DNA of 64,000 nucleotides from an uncultured Lachnospiraceae bacterium (GCA_902489645.1 CABUAW010000004.1:1-64000), one strand, 5' to 3'; counted from the stretch's first letter, positions 1 through 9,749 are shown. Translations and numbers: made by a program. Notes: generated by a model from the letters alone, not told the origin.

Positions 1-29
1 GCCTAAACTACGCCGATTCTCTCACATAA

Positions 30-971
30 ATGTTTTCTTACGGAACCACGCCTTTGCTGCTGTCCTTTATATTAATGGCGGGGATGACGGCCTGCGTGAA
101 CCAATACCCGGAGGGCGCCGCCTCCGAAGCCGGAGAATATCTAGTGGAAGGTTCTACGGCAAAGAAAAAAGCGGGGGAAAATCCCCGGATTGTCGTAACC
201 AGCGCGGCAACCTGCGACATTATGGAACGGTTGAATCTGGACCTGGTGGGACGTCCGACGGAAATGACGACGCCGCTTCCGGAACGCTACACGTCGGATG
301 AATCCATTGTGGACATTGGAAGCCCTATGGCGCCGGATATGGAGAAGATTAAATCTCTCGAAGCGGATTATGTCATTTGTCCGGCGACGCTTCAGCCGGC
401 TTTTGAAAGCCAGTTTCAGGATGCGGGCCTGCCATATTTATTTATTAATCTGAAAAGTGTTCAGGGACTGTATAAATCCATTGAACAGCTTGGAAGCATA
501 TTTGACCGTCAGGAGGAGGCGGAAGCCTGCGTCGCCGAATTTAAAGAAATCTATAATGAATATCACGAGAAGCATGGCGACAGAACCGGACCGACGGTAC
601 TTATTTTAATGGGAATACCGGGAGCCTACATTGTGGCGACACCCAACTCCTATGTGGGGAATCTGGTGGCGCTGGCCGGCGGGCAGAATGTCTATGCCGA
701 CGAGACAGAAGAATTTATTCAGGCAAATACGGAGGATATGAAAAACCGGGACCCGGATATTATTTTGCGCTGTGCCCATGCCATGCCGGATGTGGTGCGG
801 GATATGTTTTCAAAAGAGTTTTCGACCAATGATATCTGGAAGCATTTCAGGGCCGTTGAAGAGGGGCGGGTTTATGACCTGACCTATGATAATTTTGGTA
901 TGAGCGCCAAATTTAATTGGCCCGATGCACTCGAAGAATTGGAACCTTACTTATATGGTGATGAATCATGA
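30..971 (+). CDS. IsdE-like heme-binding lipoprotein of an ABC importer
   Basis: This is an extracellular solute-binding lipoprotein for an iron/heme ABC importer. The N terminus is a hydrophobic stretch ending in a lipobox (AGMTAC, lipid-anchor Cys22), followed by a two-lobed periplasmic-binding fold. It resembles IsdE: the segment GSPMAPDME (Met100/Met104) and the segment RCAHAMPD (His250) sit where IsdE has its Met and His heme ligands, and SKEFSTNDIWKHF follows as in that family. The ATG at 30 is directly preceded by an in-frame TAA (27-29), with no clear ribosome site and no Lys/Arg in the signal n-region, so the 5' end may be altered. It overlaps the permease gene by 4 bases. Heme as substrate is inferred from resemblance. 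Confidence 0.8.
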   Translation: MFSYGTTPLLLSFILMAGMTACVNQYPEGAASEAGEYLVEGSTAKKKAGENPRIVVTSAATCDIMERLNLDLVGRPTEMTTPLPERYTSDESIVDIGSPMAPDMEKIKSLEADYVICPATLQPAFESQFQDAGLPYLFINLKSVQGLYKSIEQLGSIFDRQEEAEACVAEFKEIYNEYHEKHGDRTGPTVLILMGIPGAYIVATPNSYVGNLVALAGGQNVYADETEEFIQANTEDMKNRDPDIILRCAHAMPDVVRDMFSKEFSTNDIWKHFRAVEEGRVYDLTYDNFGMSAKFNWPDALEELEPYLYGDES

Positions 972-1966
972 AAAATAAACGAAATAAAACAATCCTTTCA
1001 TTTGTCGTTGTACTGCTCCTTCTTATAGCTATGTTTTTTCTGGCTATCAATCTGGGAAGTTTAAAAATCGGCTTTGGACAAATGCTCAGAGGATTGTTTG
1101 TAGAATATGACAAAGATGTGGCGACGGTCTATGACCTGAGATTTCCCCGGGTGATTATCGCCATGTTTGCCGGGGCAGCTCTGGCCGTATCCGGCGTTTT
1201 ATTTCAGGCGGTGATGAAAAATCCGCTGGCAGACCCGGGAATTATAGGCATCTGCAGCGGCGCGGAGTTTGTGGCGACCTTAATTACGGCGTTATTGCCG
1301 CAGTATTTATTTTTTACACCGATTGCGGCATTTATCGGCGGCTGCGGCGCATTTTTTCTGGTATATACCCTGTCCTGGAAGGACGGACTGAATCCGCTTC
1401 GGATGATTTTAGTCGGTGTGGCGGTAAACGCGGTTTTTTCAGGATTAAGCTCGGCCATGGGGACAAGCATGTTCGGCGGAAATATTTCAAGTGCGGCAAC
1501 GACGCTCAGCGGAATGATTTCCATGAAAACCTGGGCCGATGTTAAAATACTGGTCGGATATGTGGTTGTCGGTCTGCTGTTATCCCTTTTAACTATCCGG
1601 GCCTGTAACCTGATGGCTTTGAAAGATGCGACGGCCGGGGCTTTAGGCGTCAATGTTCATCGGAACCGCCTTCTTGTATCTACCGTGGCCGTGCTGTTAG
1701 CGTCAATTTCTACGGCGGTGGTTGGTACCATTGGCTTTCTTGCCCTCATTGTTCCACATATGGGACGATATTTTGTGGGCAGCGACCATAAACGTCTGAT
1801 TCCTTTTTCTATGGTTTTCGGGGCGTTGGTACTGCTGATTGCGGATACATTGGGAAGAACGATTGCCATGCCTTATGAGATTTCTCCGGGAATCATTATG
1901 AGCGTTCTGGGCGGTCCTTTCTTTATTTTCCTGTTGAAGAGAGGAGGACGTACCTATGGTGATTAA
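968..1966 (+). CDS. FecCD/IsdF-type ABC importer permease
   Basis: This is the membrane subunit of an iron-siderophore/heme ABC importer, 332 residues, with many hydrophobic helices as in the FecCD family. The landmarks RFPRVIIAMFAGAALAVSG near residue 55 and the coupling region GTIGFLALIVPHMGR near 260 are typical of BtuC/FhuB/IsdF permeases. It starts inside the end of the binding-protein gene (ATGA overlap at 968) and overlaps the ATPase gene that follows, so the three are probably translationally coupled. The preceding IsdE-like protein suggests heme or another tetrapyrrole as cargo, which is an inference. Confidence 0.88.
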   Translation: MKNKRNKTILSFVVVLLLLIAMFFLAINLGSLKIGFGQMLRGLFVEYDKDVATVYDLRFPRVIIAMFAGAALAVSGVLFQAVMKNPLADPGIIGICSGAEFVATLITALLPQYLFFTPIAAFIGGCGAFFLVYTLSWKDGLNPLRMILVGVAVNAVFSGLSSAMGTSMFGGNISSAATTLSGMISMKTWADVKILVGYVVVGLLLSLLTIRACNLMALKDATAGALGVNVHRNRLLVSTVAVLLASISTAVVGTIGFLALIVPHMGRYFVGSDHKRLIPFSMVFGALVLLIADTLGRTIAMPYEISPGIIMSVLGGPFFIFLLKRGGRTYGD

Positions 1967-2768
1967 ACATTTGTGTTTTGCCTATGGGTCAAAACCGATT
2001 ATTACGGATTTGAACTTTACAATCCGGGAAGGTCGGGTGACGACGATTCTGGGACCGAATGGCTGCGGAAAGACAACGCTGTTCAAGCTTTTGACCCGGG
2101 AGCATTTTCCGGCCAAAGGCAGCGTTTACATACAGGAACGCAATATCTACGGCTTAGACCGGAGGGATTTTGCCCGGGGCGTGGCTATTATGCAGCAGAA
2201 TAATACGTCAACCGAAGATATTACGGTAGAAGAGTTGGTGGCCTTCGGACGGACGCCCCATCAGAAATTTTACGGCGGACGGACAAAAAAGGATGATGAA
2301 AAAATCCGAAGAGCCATGGAAATAACAAATGTCTATAAGCACAGGGAACGGGCGATGGGAACCCTTTCCGGCGGACAGAAACAGAGGGTGTGGTTGGCGA
2401 TGGCGCTGGCCCAGGACCCGAAATATTTATTTTTGGATGAGCCGACGACCTATCTGGATATCCGGTATCAAATACAGATTTTGGAGATGGTGAGACGGCT
2501 GAACAGGGATTATGGCATGACGATTATTATGGTACTTCATGATATCAATCAGGCCATCGATTACAGCGACGAAATTATCTGCATGAAGGATGGACGGATT
2601 TTGTGCGCCGGAAAACCGGAAGATGTCATTACCCGGGAAAATATGCGGGCGCTGTATGATATTGATATGGAAGTGGTGCGTTTCAGAGGCCGAAAGCATG
2701 TATTTGCCGAAAGTCCGGCCGCTTTGGAAAGCATTGAAGATGAGGAGGATGAAAGCGATGATGATTAA
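1956..2768 (+). CDS. ABC importer ATPase (FecE/FhuC type)
   Basis: This is the cytoplasmic ATPase that powers the importer, 270 residues. Walker A is GPNGCGKTT, the signature is LSGGQKQR, and Walker B is YLFLDEPTTYLD followed by the switch histidine in VLHDINQA. It has the short single-domain layout of FecE/FhuC proteins plus an acidic C-terminal tail (EDEEDESDDD). The start at 1956 follows the GAGAGGAGG-like ribosome site inside the permease gene. Its last 11 bases overlap the next gene, continuing the coupled operon. Confidence 0.88.
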   Translation: MVIKHLCFAYGSKPIITDLNFTIREGRVTTILGPNGCGKTTLFKLLTREHFPAKGSVYIQERNIYGLDRRDFARGVAIMQQNNTSTEDITVEELVAFGRTPHQKFYGGRTKKDDEKIRRAMEITNVYKHRERAMGTLSGGQKQRVWLAMALAQDPKYLFLDEPTTYLDIRYQIQILEMVRRLNRDYGMTIIMVLHDINQAIDYSDEIICMKDGRILCAGKPEDVITRENMRALYDIDMEVVRFRGRKHVFAESPAALESIEDEEDESDDD

Positions 2769-4536
2769 ACCATGGCTGATTCGTATTGTCGGAAAAACCC
2801 GGCAGTATATTGCCGTCAATGTACTGGCAAACTGGATTGGACTTTTGGCCAACGTGGTCGTTATTTTTTCCATCGCCGGATTGTTGGAGGCCCTTTTTAA
2901 CGGTACTTATTCACAGGCGGCAGGGCAGCGGACGCTGATGTACGCTCTGGCGGCTATTGCCGTGCGAATTCTATGTGCATTGGTATCCGCCAATATGTCT
3001 TTTCATGCGTCCGATGAGGTCAAACGGATTTTGCGGGAGCGGATTTATAAAAAGCTTTGCAGCCTTGGCCTTTCTTATAATGAAAAAATAGGCACATCGG
3101 AGGCGGTTCAGGTAGCCGGCGAGGGTGTGGACCAGTTGGAGATTTATTTTGGAAGTTATTTGCCGCAGCTTTTTTACAGCTTGCTGGCGCCGTTGACTCT
3201 CTTTGTCATTTTTATGAATATCAGCGTCATGGCGGCGGTTGTTCTGCTTATCTGCGTTCCTCTGATTCCGGTGGCGATTATGGGCGTGCAGAATATCGCC
3301 AAACGTCTTTTAAAAGAATATTGGGGTGTTTATGCCGACCTTGGCGGCACCTTTTTAGATAATGTTCAGGGGCTGACTACATTGAAGATTTATGAGGCGG
3401 ATGAAAAACGGCATGAATTAATGAATGAACAGTCGGAAAATTTTCGCCGGATTACCATGCGGGTTTTATACATGCAGTTAAATTCCATCACGGTGATGGA
3501 CGTCATTGCCTACGGAGGGGCGGCGGCCGGAATTATCATTTCCGTACTGGAGTACCAGAGGGGGCATATCTCTCTGAGCGGCGCCATTGTCATCATTCTT
3601 TTATCGGCGGACTTTTTCATTCCGCTGCGCCAGTTGGGTTCCTTCTTCCACGTGGCCATGAATGGCATGGCGGCCAGTGATAAAATGAAGGCGCTTTTTG
3701 ATATGGAAGATGAGGAAGGCGGACAGGCCGGATTCCCGGAAGGGGAGTGGCAGACAAGCTTTTCGGAGGTGGACTTTTCCTATGATGAAAGCCGTCAGAT
3801 TTTGGATAAAATATCGATGGAAATTCCGCCAAAAGGTTTCGTCTGTCTTGTGGGTGAGAGCGGCTGTGGGAAAAGTACGATTGCCGCCCTTCTCACCGGC
3901 GTAAAAAAAGGCTACAAAGGTCATATTCGTGTGGGGGACACGGAGCTGTCCCAGACCAGCGAGGCGGCCATTATGGAACATATGACACTGGTTAATCACA
4001 ATGCCTACCTGTTTAAAGGAACTGTGCGGGAAAATCTCCGGATGGCGGCGCCAAAGGCAACGGATGCGGAAATGATTCGGGCCATTAAGGACGCCAATGT
4101 TTATGATTTCCTGATGAGTGAAGATGGGCTGGATACGATGATTGCCGAACAGGGACAGAATTTAAGCGGCGGTCAGCGTCAGCGAATTGCTTTGGCGAGG
4201 GCGCTGCTCCATGATACGCCAATGTATATTTTTGATGAGGCGACCAGTAATATTGATGTAGAAAGTGAAGAGATGATTATGGAAACCATTCATCGACTGG
4301 CAGGGGTTAAAACGGTACTTCTCATATCCCATCGACTGGCAAATGTGGTGGATGCCGATAAAATCTATGTCATGGACAAAGGAAAAATCAAAGAGGCCGG
4401 TACCCACGCTGAATTGATGATGAGAAATGGATTGTATAAATCTCTTTATCAGAGCCAGAGGGATTTGGAAAATCTGACGGCGGAACAAAGCCGGGAGGGT
4501 TTGGAAAATCTGGCGGTGAAAGGCGGTGCGGCTTAA
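2758..4536 (+). CDS. ABC half transporter, fused permease and ATPase (CydD/C-like)
   Basis: This is a membrane ABC protein with an N-terminal six-helix transmembrane domain and a C-terminal nucleotide-binding domain, 592 residues from the chosen start. Walker A is GESGCGKST, the signature is LSGGQRQR, and Walker B is MYIFDEATSNID, followed by SHRLANV. The open frame extends upstream to 2590, but ATG 2758 (with a second ATG at 2761) has a GAGGAGG ribosome site just before it and overlaps the preceding stop, so it is preferred. It forms a likely heterodimer with the next gene. The pair resembles CydDC thiol/heme-linked exporters and also YbtPQ/IrtAB-type transporters; sequence alone does not decide the direction of transport. 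Confidence 0.85.
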   Translation: MMIKPWLIRIVGKTRQYIAVNVLANWIGLLANVVVIFSIAGLLEALFNGTYSQAAGQRTLMYALAAIAVRILCALVSANMSFHASDEVKRILRERIYKKLCSLGLSYNEKIGTSEAVQVAGEGVDQLEIYFGSYLPQLFYSLLAPLTLFVIFMNISVMAAVVLLICVPLIPVAIMGVQNIAKRLLKEYWGVYADLGGTFLDNVQGLTTLKIYEADEKRHELMNEQSENFRRITMRVLYMQLNSITVMDVIAYGGAAAGIIISVLEYQRGHISLSGAIVIILLSADFFIPLRQLGSFFHVAMNGMAASDKMKALFDMEDEEGGQAGFPEGEWQTSFSEVDFSYDESRQILDKISMEIPPKGFVCLVGESGCGKSTIAALLTGVKKGYKGHIRVGDTELSQTSEAAIMEHMTLVNHNAYLFKGTVRENLRMAAPKATDAEMIRAIKDANVYDFLMSEDGLDTMIAEQGQNLSGGQRQRIALARALLHDTPMYIFDEATSNIDVESEEMIMETIHRLAGVKTVLLISHRLANVVDADKIYVMDKGKIKEAGTHAELMMRNGLYKSLYQSQRDLENLTAEQSREGLENLAVKGGAA

Positions 4537-6224
4537 TGGAAAATTTTAAGAATCCGACGGGAAGCCGCCGGACCGGCGTGCAGGTTATGAAGAAGCTCAT
4601 CGGTTTGGTACGTCCGTTAGCGTCGGTCATGGTACTGGCCGTATTTTTAGGTGTCAGCGGATTTTTGTGTGCGATTTTTCTAAATGTGTTCGGCGCGGAG
4701 GCGCTGGCCCAGGTACTCGGTTTTTATACGGGTTCCTCGTTAAAGCTGCTTTTTGCTATGGTGGTCGTATTCGGCGTGCTTCGCGGAATTCTTCATTATG
4801 GGGAACAGTTATGCAATCATTATATTGCTTTTCATATTCTGGCAATTATCAGAGATAAGATTTTTGGCGCGCTGCGCCGCCTTTCCCCGGCAAAGCTGGA
4901 AACAAAGGAAAAAGGCAATCTGATATCCATTATTACCAGCGATATAGAATTATTGGAGGTTTTTTATGCCCATACGGTATCTCCGATTTTAATTGCGATT
5001 ATCACAAGTATAATTATGCTTGTATTTTTCAGCAGAATCCATCCGATGATGTGTCTGGTGGCCCTGTGCGGTTATCTGCTCATTGGCTTATTTATGCCGT
5101 GGCTTATTTCAAATATCGGACGGGAGGCCGGAAGTGCTTATCGTAATGAATTCGGTGATTTTGACAGCTTCTTTCTGGACAGCCTGCGGGGTCTTCGGGA
5201 GATGATTCAGTTCGGACGGCAGAAGGAGCGGCTGTCGGAGATTGGAGACCGAACCCGCTCGCTGAGCGGCAAACAGAAACGGATGAAATTTTATTCGGGG
5301 CTGAGTATTGCACTGACAGGTTTTATCGTATCGGCATTTTCGTTGATAATGCTGTTTTTGGGAATTCATCTTTACCAGCAGGGAGCGATTGATTTTAAAG
5401 GTGTTCTTGTGGGGACGGTGGCAATGATGAGTTCCTTCGGGCCGGTCATTGCTCTGTCGGGACTGGCAAATAACCTGCTGCATACCTTTGCCAGCGGCAA
5501 CCGGGTACTGGATATCCTGGAAGAGACGCCGGTGGTAGAGGAGGTTACGGACGGCCTGGATGCGGCCTTTGAAGGCGCTGCGGCCAGGAACGTATCCTTT
5601 GCCTATGGCGACGAGAAAATCCTGAAGGATTTCAATGCGGAATTTCCAAAAGGAAAGATTATCGGAATTAACGGGCCGAGCGGATGCGGAAAATCGACAT
5701 TTTTAAAGCTGCTCATGCGGTTTTGGGATGTGGATGCAGGAAGTATATCTCTTTCCGGCACGGATGTGCGCAAGCTGAATACAAAATGTCTGAGAGGGAT
5801 GGAAGGCTTTGTCACCCAGGATACCCAGCTATTCAATGACACAATTGAAAATAATCTGCGGATTGCCAGGCCAAAGGCCAGCCACGAGGCGATTGTCCAG
5901 GCGGCAAAGGAGGCTTCGCTCCACGATTTCATTATGTCTCTGGAAAAGGGCTATGAGACCAGTGTCGGCGAGCTGGGAGACCGTTTAAGCGGCGGTGAAC
6001 GGCAGAGAATCGGAATCGCCAGGGCCTTTCTCCATGAAGCGCCGTTTCTGCTGCTGGATGAACCGACCAGTAATCTGGACAGCTTAAACGAGGCGATTAT
6101 TTTGAAATCCCTTGTGGAAAAGCGCGAAGGGAAAACAATTATTCTCGTATCCCACAGAAAGTCTACGATGGGAATTGCAGATACGGTGTATTCGATGGAA
6201 AATGGCCGGGTGAAGGAGGCATAA
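4536..6224 (+). CDS. ABC half transporter, partner of the preceding gene
   Basis: This is the second fused permease-ATPase, 562 residues, starting at ATG 4536 that overlaps the preceding stop (TAATG). An internal ATG at 4587 (MKKLIGLVRP) is an alternative start. After the transmembrane helices come Walker A GPSGCGKST near residue 382, the signature LSGGERQR, and Walker B LLLDEPTSNLD with SHRKST. Both halves have intact ATPase motifs, so a heterodimer with two working sites is expected. Its position directly after a heme-type importer suggests a linked role in heme, iron or thiol traffic, which is inferred. Confidence 0.85.
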   Translation: MENFKNPTGSRRTGVQVMKKLIGLVRPLASVMVLAVFLGVSGFLCAIFLNVFGAEALAQVLGFYTGSSLKLLFAMVVVFGVLRGILHYGEQLCNHYIAFHILAIIRDKIFGALRRLSPAKLETKEKGNLISIITSDIELLEVFYAHTVSPILIAIITSIIMLVFFSRIHPMMCLVALCGYLLIGLFMPWLISNIGREAGSAYRNEFGDFDSFFLDSLRGLREMIQFGRQKERLSEIGDRTRSLSGKQKRMKFYSGLSIALTGFIVSAFSLIMLFLGIHLYQQGAIDFKGVLVGTVAMMSSFGPVIALSGLANNLLHTFASGNRVLDILEETPVVEEVTDGLDAAFEGAAARNVSFAYGDEKILKDFNAEFPKGKIIGINGPSGCGKSTFLKLLMRFWDVDAGSISLSGTDVRKLNTKCLRGMEGFVTQDTQLFNDTIENNLRIARPKASHEAIVQAAKEASLHDFIMSLEKGYETSVGELGDRLSGGERQRIGIARAFLHEAPFLLLDEPTSNLDSLNEAIILKSLVEKREGKTIILVSHRKSTMGIADTVYSMENGRVKEA

Positions 6225-6653
6225 ATGAAGCGCATGGTAAATGCCGTTTTTGCGGTATTGGGATTGATTTTTTTCGGACTGGCCGTAGCGGGAGCGGTGC
6301 TTCCGGTGCTTCCCACGGTGCCCTTTTTACTGGCGGCGGCCTTTTGTTTTGCCAGAGGTTCGAAAAGATTTAACAAATGGTTTCGGGAAACAAAGCTTTA
6401 CAAGGCCAATCTGGAAAACTATGTCCGCCATAAAGCGCTGACAGTGCGGGAGAAGCGGCGGATTCTCATTTTGATGACCGTAATGATTGGCGTGGCCGGG
6501 ATTTTCATGGACCGTTTATGGCTTCGGGTTTTATTGGCGGCTGTCTTAGTGGTACACTACTGGCTGTTTCTCTGTCATATACCAACCATGCCGGAAGAAG
6601 CATCCGGAACATTTTCAGAAGAGAAAGAGGAAAAATGTGATGACGGAAAATAA
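6225..6653 (+). CDS. YbaN-like DUF454 inner membrane protein
   Basis: This small 142-residue membrane protein of the DUF454/YbaN family has a hydrophobic N-terminal hairpin containing the family-like GAVLPVLPTVPFLL segment, a basic cytoplasmic loop (FARGSKRFNKWF) and two further helices. Its biochemical function is unknown. It begins one base after the stop of the second half transporter and its 3' end overlaps the next ATPase gene, so it belongs to the same transcription unit. DUF454 genes are often found near heme and iron genes in other bacteria, which fits the context but does not prove a role. Confidence 0.75.
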   Translation: MKRMVNAVFAVLGLIFFGLAVAGAVLPVLPTVPFLLAAAFCFARGSKRFNKWFRETKLYKANLENYVRHKALTVREKRRILILMTVMIGVAGIFMDRLWLRVLLAAVLVVHYWLFLCHIPTMPEEASGTFSEEKEEKCDDGK

Positions 6654-7407
6654 AGCGATTGTGGAAATCAGCGGACTGGTGAAAAACTATGGAAAGCTCA
6701 GAGCGCTGGACGGACTGAATCTGACGATTCGGGAAGGGGAAATTTTCGGGTTTCTGGGGCCAAACGGTTCGGGAAAAACGACGGCCATGAACTGTATGCT
6801 GGCATTGCTTTCCTATGATGAAGGCCGGGTGAAGATTTTTGGAAAAGATATGAAGCCATCCAGCTATGATATTAAACGGAATATCGGGGTCGTACCGCAG
6901 AATGTGGCTGTTTTTAAGGATTTTAATGTTCGGGAGAATATTGATTATTTCTGCGGGCTTTATGTAAAGGACAAAAAGGAACGGCGGGCGTTGGTGGATG
7001 AAGCCATTGAATTTGCAGGGCTGCAGGATTTCGTCAAGTTCCGTCCGAAAAAGTTGTCCGGCGGTCTGCTGCGCCGGCTGAATCTGGTCTGCGGCATTGC
7101 GCATAAACCGAAATTGATTTTGCTGGACGAACCGACGGTGGCGGTGGACCCTCAGAGCCGGAATAAAATTTTGGAGGGTATTCAGGCGTTAAACCGGAAT
7201 GGCTCCACAATTATTTATACAACCCATTATATGGAAGAGGTCGAAGAAATCTGTACCCGGGTGGTTATCATGGACCATGGGAAGATTCTGGCGGAGGGAA
7301 CGACGGAGGAATTGAAAAATCAGGTATCGGTGGAACATGTTCTTTCCAAGCTTCCGACATTAAATGAAGTGTTCCTTGAAATTACCGGAAAGGATTTGAG
7401 GGATTAA
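6640..7407 (+). CDS. ABC-2 exporter ATPase subunit
   Basis: This stand-alone ABC ATPase of about 255 residues is of the drug/ABC-2 exporter type. Walker A is GPNGSGKTT. The signature segment is LSGGLLRRL, a common variant with LL in place of QR. Walker B is LILLDEPTVAVDP followed by TTHYMEE. ATG 6640 is preferred; a GTG at 6637 is in frame and equally possible, both behind AGAGG at 6626. The gene overlaps the end of the YbaN-like gene and is followed after two bases by two matching permease genes, so the three probably form one exporter. The cargo is not evident. Confidence 0.87.
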   Translation: MTENKAIVEISGLVKNYGKLRALDGLNLTIREGEIFGFLGPNGSGKTTAMNCMLALLSYDEGRVKIFGKDMKPSSYDIKRNIGVVPQNVAVFKDFNVRENIDYFCGLYVKDKKERRALVDEAIEFAGLQDFVKFRPKKLSGGLLRRLNLVCGIAHKPKLILLDEPTVAVDPQSRNKILEGIQALNRNGSTIIYTTHYMEEVEEICTRVVIMDHGKILAEGTTEELKNQVSVEHVLSKLPTLNEVFLEITGKDLRD

Positions 7408-7409
7408 AA

Positions 7410-8576
7410 ATGACGAAATATCATATACTCCTGAATCTCAGAGAGAAAACAATGGTTTTCTGGACGCTGGCCTTTCCGCTGCTGCTCGGACTGTTTTTCT
7501 ATTTTGGTATCGGCGGTATTGATGAGGCGTCGATGTTTCAGGCGATTCCTGTGGCGGTGCTGGAAGGGGAAATATCGGAGGATACGGAAGGAAATACGCC
7601 CGGACTTTGGAACTCCGGTCAGATGTTTCAGGAGTTTCTGGAAGGAATTTCCGGGGAACTCATTGAAATTTACCGGATGGAGCCGGAGGCGGCGGCGATG
7701 GCTCTGGAAGAGGGGGAAATTTCCGGGATTTTTGATAACCGGGGGGATACGCCCCAATTAACCCTGGGGGCCAGCGGCATTGAAGAAAGCCTGTTAAATG
7801 CATTGATGGACGGATATCACCGTCAGGTGTCGATTCTTGAGGATGTGCAAAAAAACGCAGAGGTAACGCCGGATAAACTGTCAGAGATGATGGCGGCCAT
7901 GAAGGACAGCGCTTCCGACTATGTGAAAGAAGTGTCTTTGGGCGGGCGTGAGGTTTCCTCCGTGTCCCCTTATTATTTCGCACTGGTGGCTATGGCCTGC
8001 CTGTACATGTGCTTTTTGGGAGAAACGGCGGCAAAAAGAACGCAGGCCAATATATCTGAAATAGGAAAACGTATCTGTGTTTCTCCGGTACATCGTTTAA
8101 AAATAGTTGTATCGAATGGTGTGAGCGCCTATGTGATATCTCTTGTAAATATAACATTGATTATGGCGTTTTTAATAAAGGTCGTTCATGGCATTGATAT
8201 CAGCGTCCATCCCGGATATGCGGTATTGACGTGTATGCTGGGCTGTCTGATTGGCGTCACCTTCGGCGTTTTAATCGAGAGTATCGGTAAGTGGAGCCAG
8301 AATATAAAATCGGCGATTTTGATTGGCGCTTCCATTTTCTGTGCATTTTTGGCCGGCCTGATGATTGGAAGCATGAAGGATATTATCGAAAAGCATGTTC
8401 CGGTGATTAACCGGATAAATCCGGCGGCCCTGATTGCGGATTCCTTTTACTGTATCTGCGTTTATGATGATATGGAACGGCTGCGCCTGAATCTTTTGAT
8501 TATGGGGATTATAAGTCTGCTGTTTTTGCTGGCCGCATGGCTGATGACGGGGAGGGTTCGATATGACAATCTTTAG
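7410..8576 (+). CDS. ABC-2 type exporter permease
   Basis: This 388-residue permease has one N-terminal helix (residues about 12-32), a large extracytoplasmic region of about 150 residues, and five to six C-terminal helices, the usual ABC-2/YhgE-type layout. It starts just after the ATPase stop and ends inside the start of the following permease. The acidic extracellular domain (many EE pairs) does not identify a substrate. The pairing with the next gene suggests a heterodimeric channel. Confidence 0.82.
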   Translation: MTKYHILLNLREKTMVFWTLAFPLLLGLFFYFGIGGIDEASMFQAIPVAVLEGEISEDTEGNTPGLWNSGQMFQEFLEGISGELIEIYRMEPEAAAMALEEGEISGIFDNRGDTPQLTLGASGIEESLLNALMDGYHRQVSILEDVQKNAEVTPDKLSEMMAAMKDSASDYVKEVSLGGREVSSVSPYYFALVAMACLYMCFLGETAAKRTQANISEIGKRICVSPVHRLKIVVSNGVSAYVISLVNITLIMAFLIKVVHGIDISVHPGYAVLTCMLGCLIGVTFGVLIESIGKWSQNIKSAILIGASIFCAFLAGLMIGSMKDIIEKHVPVINRINPAALIADSFYCICVYDDMERLRLNLLIMGIISLLFLLAAWLMTGRVRYDNL

Positions 8577-9732
8577 AGGTTATTTAAAAGGAGCCATCCG
8601 TCAGAGAGCGGTAATTATCCTGTATCTGATAATATTTCTGGGGCTTGGAACGATGATGACCATGTCCATGGATGAAAACAGCGCCGGAAATTATCAGGCG
8701 GAGGTATTGCAGATAGCGGTAATCGACCGGGACCATACGGCGGCTTCCGAAGGATTGGTTCAATATTTGTCCGCCTCACAGGAGCTTGTTCCTTTAGAGG
8801 ATGACCGGAAAGTGCTTCAGGAAGAGATGTATTACGGAAATATTCAATACGCTCTGATTATTCCGGAGGGCTTTCAGGAAAAGCTGTCAGCGTCCGTTCA
8901 TTTGACGGAGGACGAGGCGGCGGGCGGCCTGTTGGAAGGTACAGGACGGCCCGGTTCCAATCAAAGCTATTATGCGAAGCAATTGGCGGAAAGTTATCTG
9001 TCCGGCCTTACGCTTTACCTGAAAGCCGGCTATAGCGCCCGGGAGGCCGTCGAAGCCATGGCCAGTCTGGACAATACGGAGGCTGTGGTCGCTATGGCGG
9101 AGGGGAGCAGCGCCATGAGTAAGGTGGCCGGAACCTTCCAGTATCTGCCCTATGTTTTAACGGCTCTGTCCTGCTATGTTATCGGCTTTGTCGTACTGGA
9201 ATATCAAAAGGCGGATATCCGCCGCAGATTGGCCGTGTCGCCCGTCAGCTTTGCAGGACGCCTGTTCCAGATGCTTCTGGCTTTTGCGGTCATTGGCCTT
9301 TGTTTTTATATCATGAGCTTTGTCATGGTCGGGCTCATGAATTTCGGACAGATTTTTGATACGCCGAATATGCTTTATTACGGTTTGAATGTATGCGTCA
9401 TGGTTTTGGTTGGACTGTCCATTGCCTTTCTTGTTGTGCATCTGGCCGGGACAGGCAATGGAGTGAATGGGCTGGCTAATGTTATAGCCCTTGGCATGAG
9501 CTTTATATGCGGCGTATTCATACCGGATTCCATGCTCAGCTCATCGGTAAGAAATATTGCAAAATTTTTACCCGTGTACTGGTATGAGCAAAACAATACG
9601 ATTCTTGGGACACATACCCTTCTGAGCGACGGTATGATTGACAAATTGTGGGAAGGGTATAGACATCAGGCTTTATTTGCCCTGATTGTTTTGGCAGCGG
9701 CAATACTTATAAAAAAAGCGAAAGACAGGTAG
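8563..9732 (+). CDS. ABC-2 type exporter permease, second subunit
   Basis: This 389-residue permease has the same plan as its neighbour: a first helix at about residues 13-32, a long external domain, then about six helices ending in a short basic tail. ATG 8563 follows GGGAGGG and overlaps the preceding gene by 14 bases. It is probably the last gene of the run that starts at the heme-type importer, since 17 bases and a new ribosome site separate it from the cell-wall hydrolase gene. Substrate unknown. Confidence 0.82.
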   Translation: MTIFRGYLKGAIRQRAVIILYLIIFLGLGTMMTMSMDENSAGNYQAEVLQIAVIDRDHTAASEGLVQYLSASQELVPLEDDRKVLQEEMYYGNIQYALIIPEGFQEKLSASVHLTEDEAAGGLLEGTGRPGSNQSYYAKQLAESYLSGLTLYLKAGYSAREAVEAMASLDNTEAVVAMAEGSSAMSKVAGTFQYLPYVLTALSCYVIGFVVLEYQKADIRRRLAVSPVSFAGRLFQMLLAFAVIGLCFYIMSFVMVGLMNFGQIFDTPNMLYYGLNVCVMVLVGLSIAFLVVHLAGTGNGVNGLANVIALGMSFICGVFIPDSMLSSSVRNIAKFLPVYWYEQNNTILGTHTLLSDGMIDKLWEGYRHQALFALIVLAAAILIKKAKDR

Positions 9733-9749
9733 CGGACAGGAGGAAAGAA

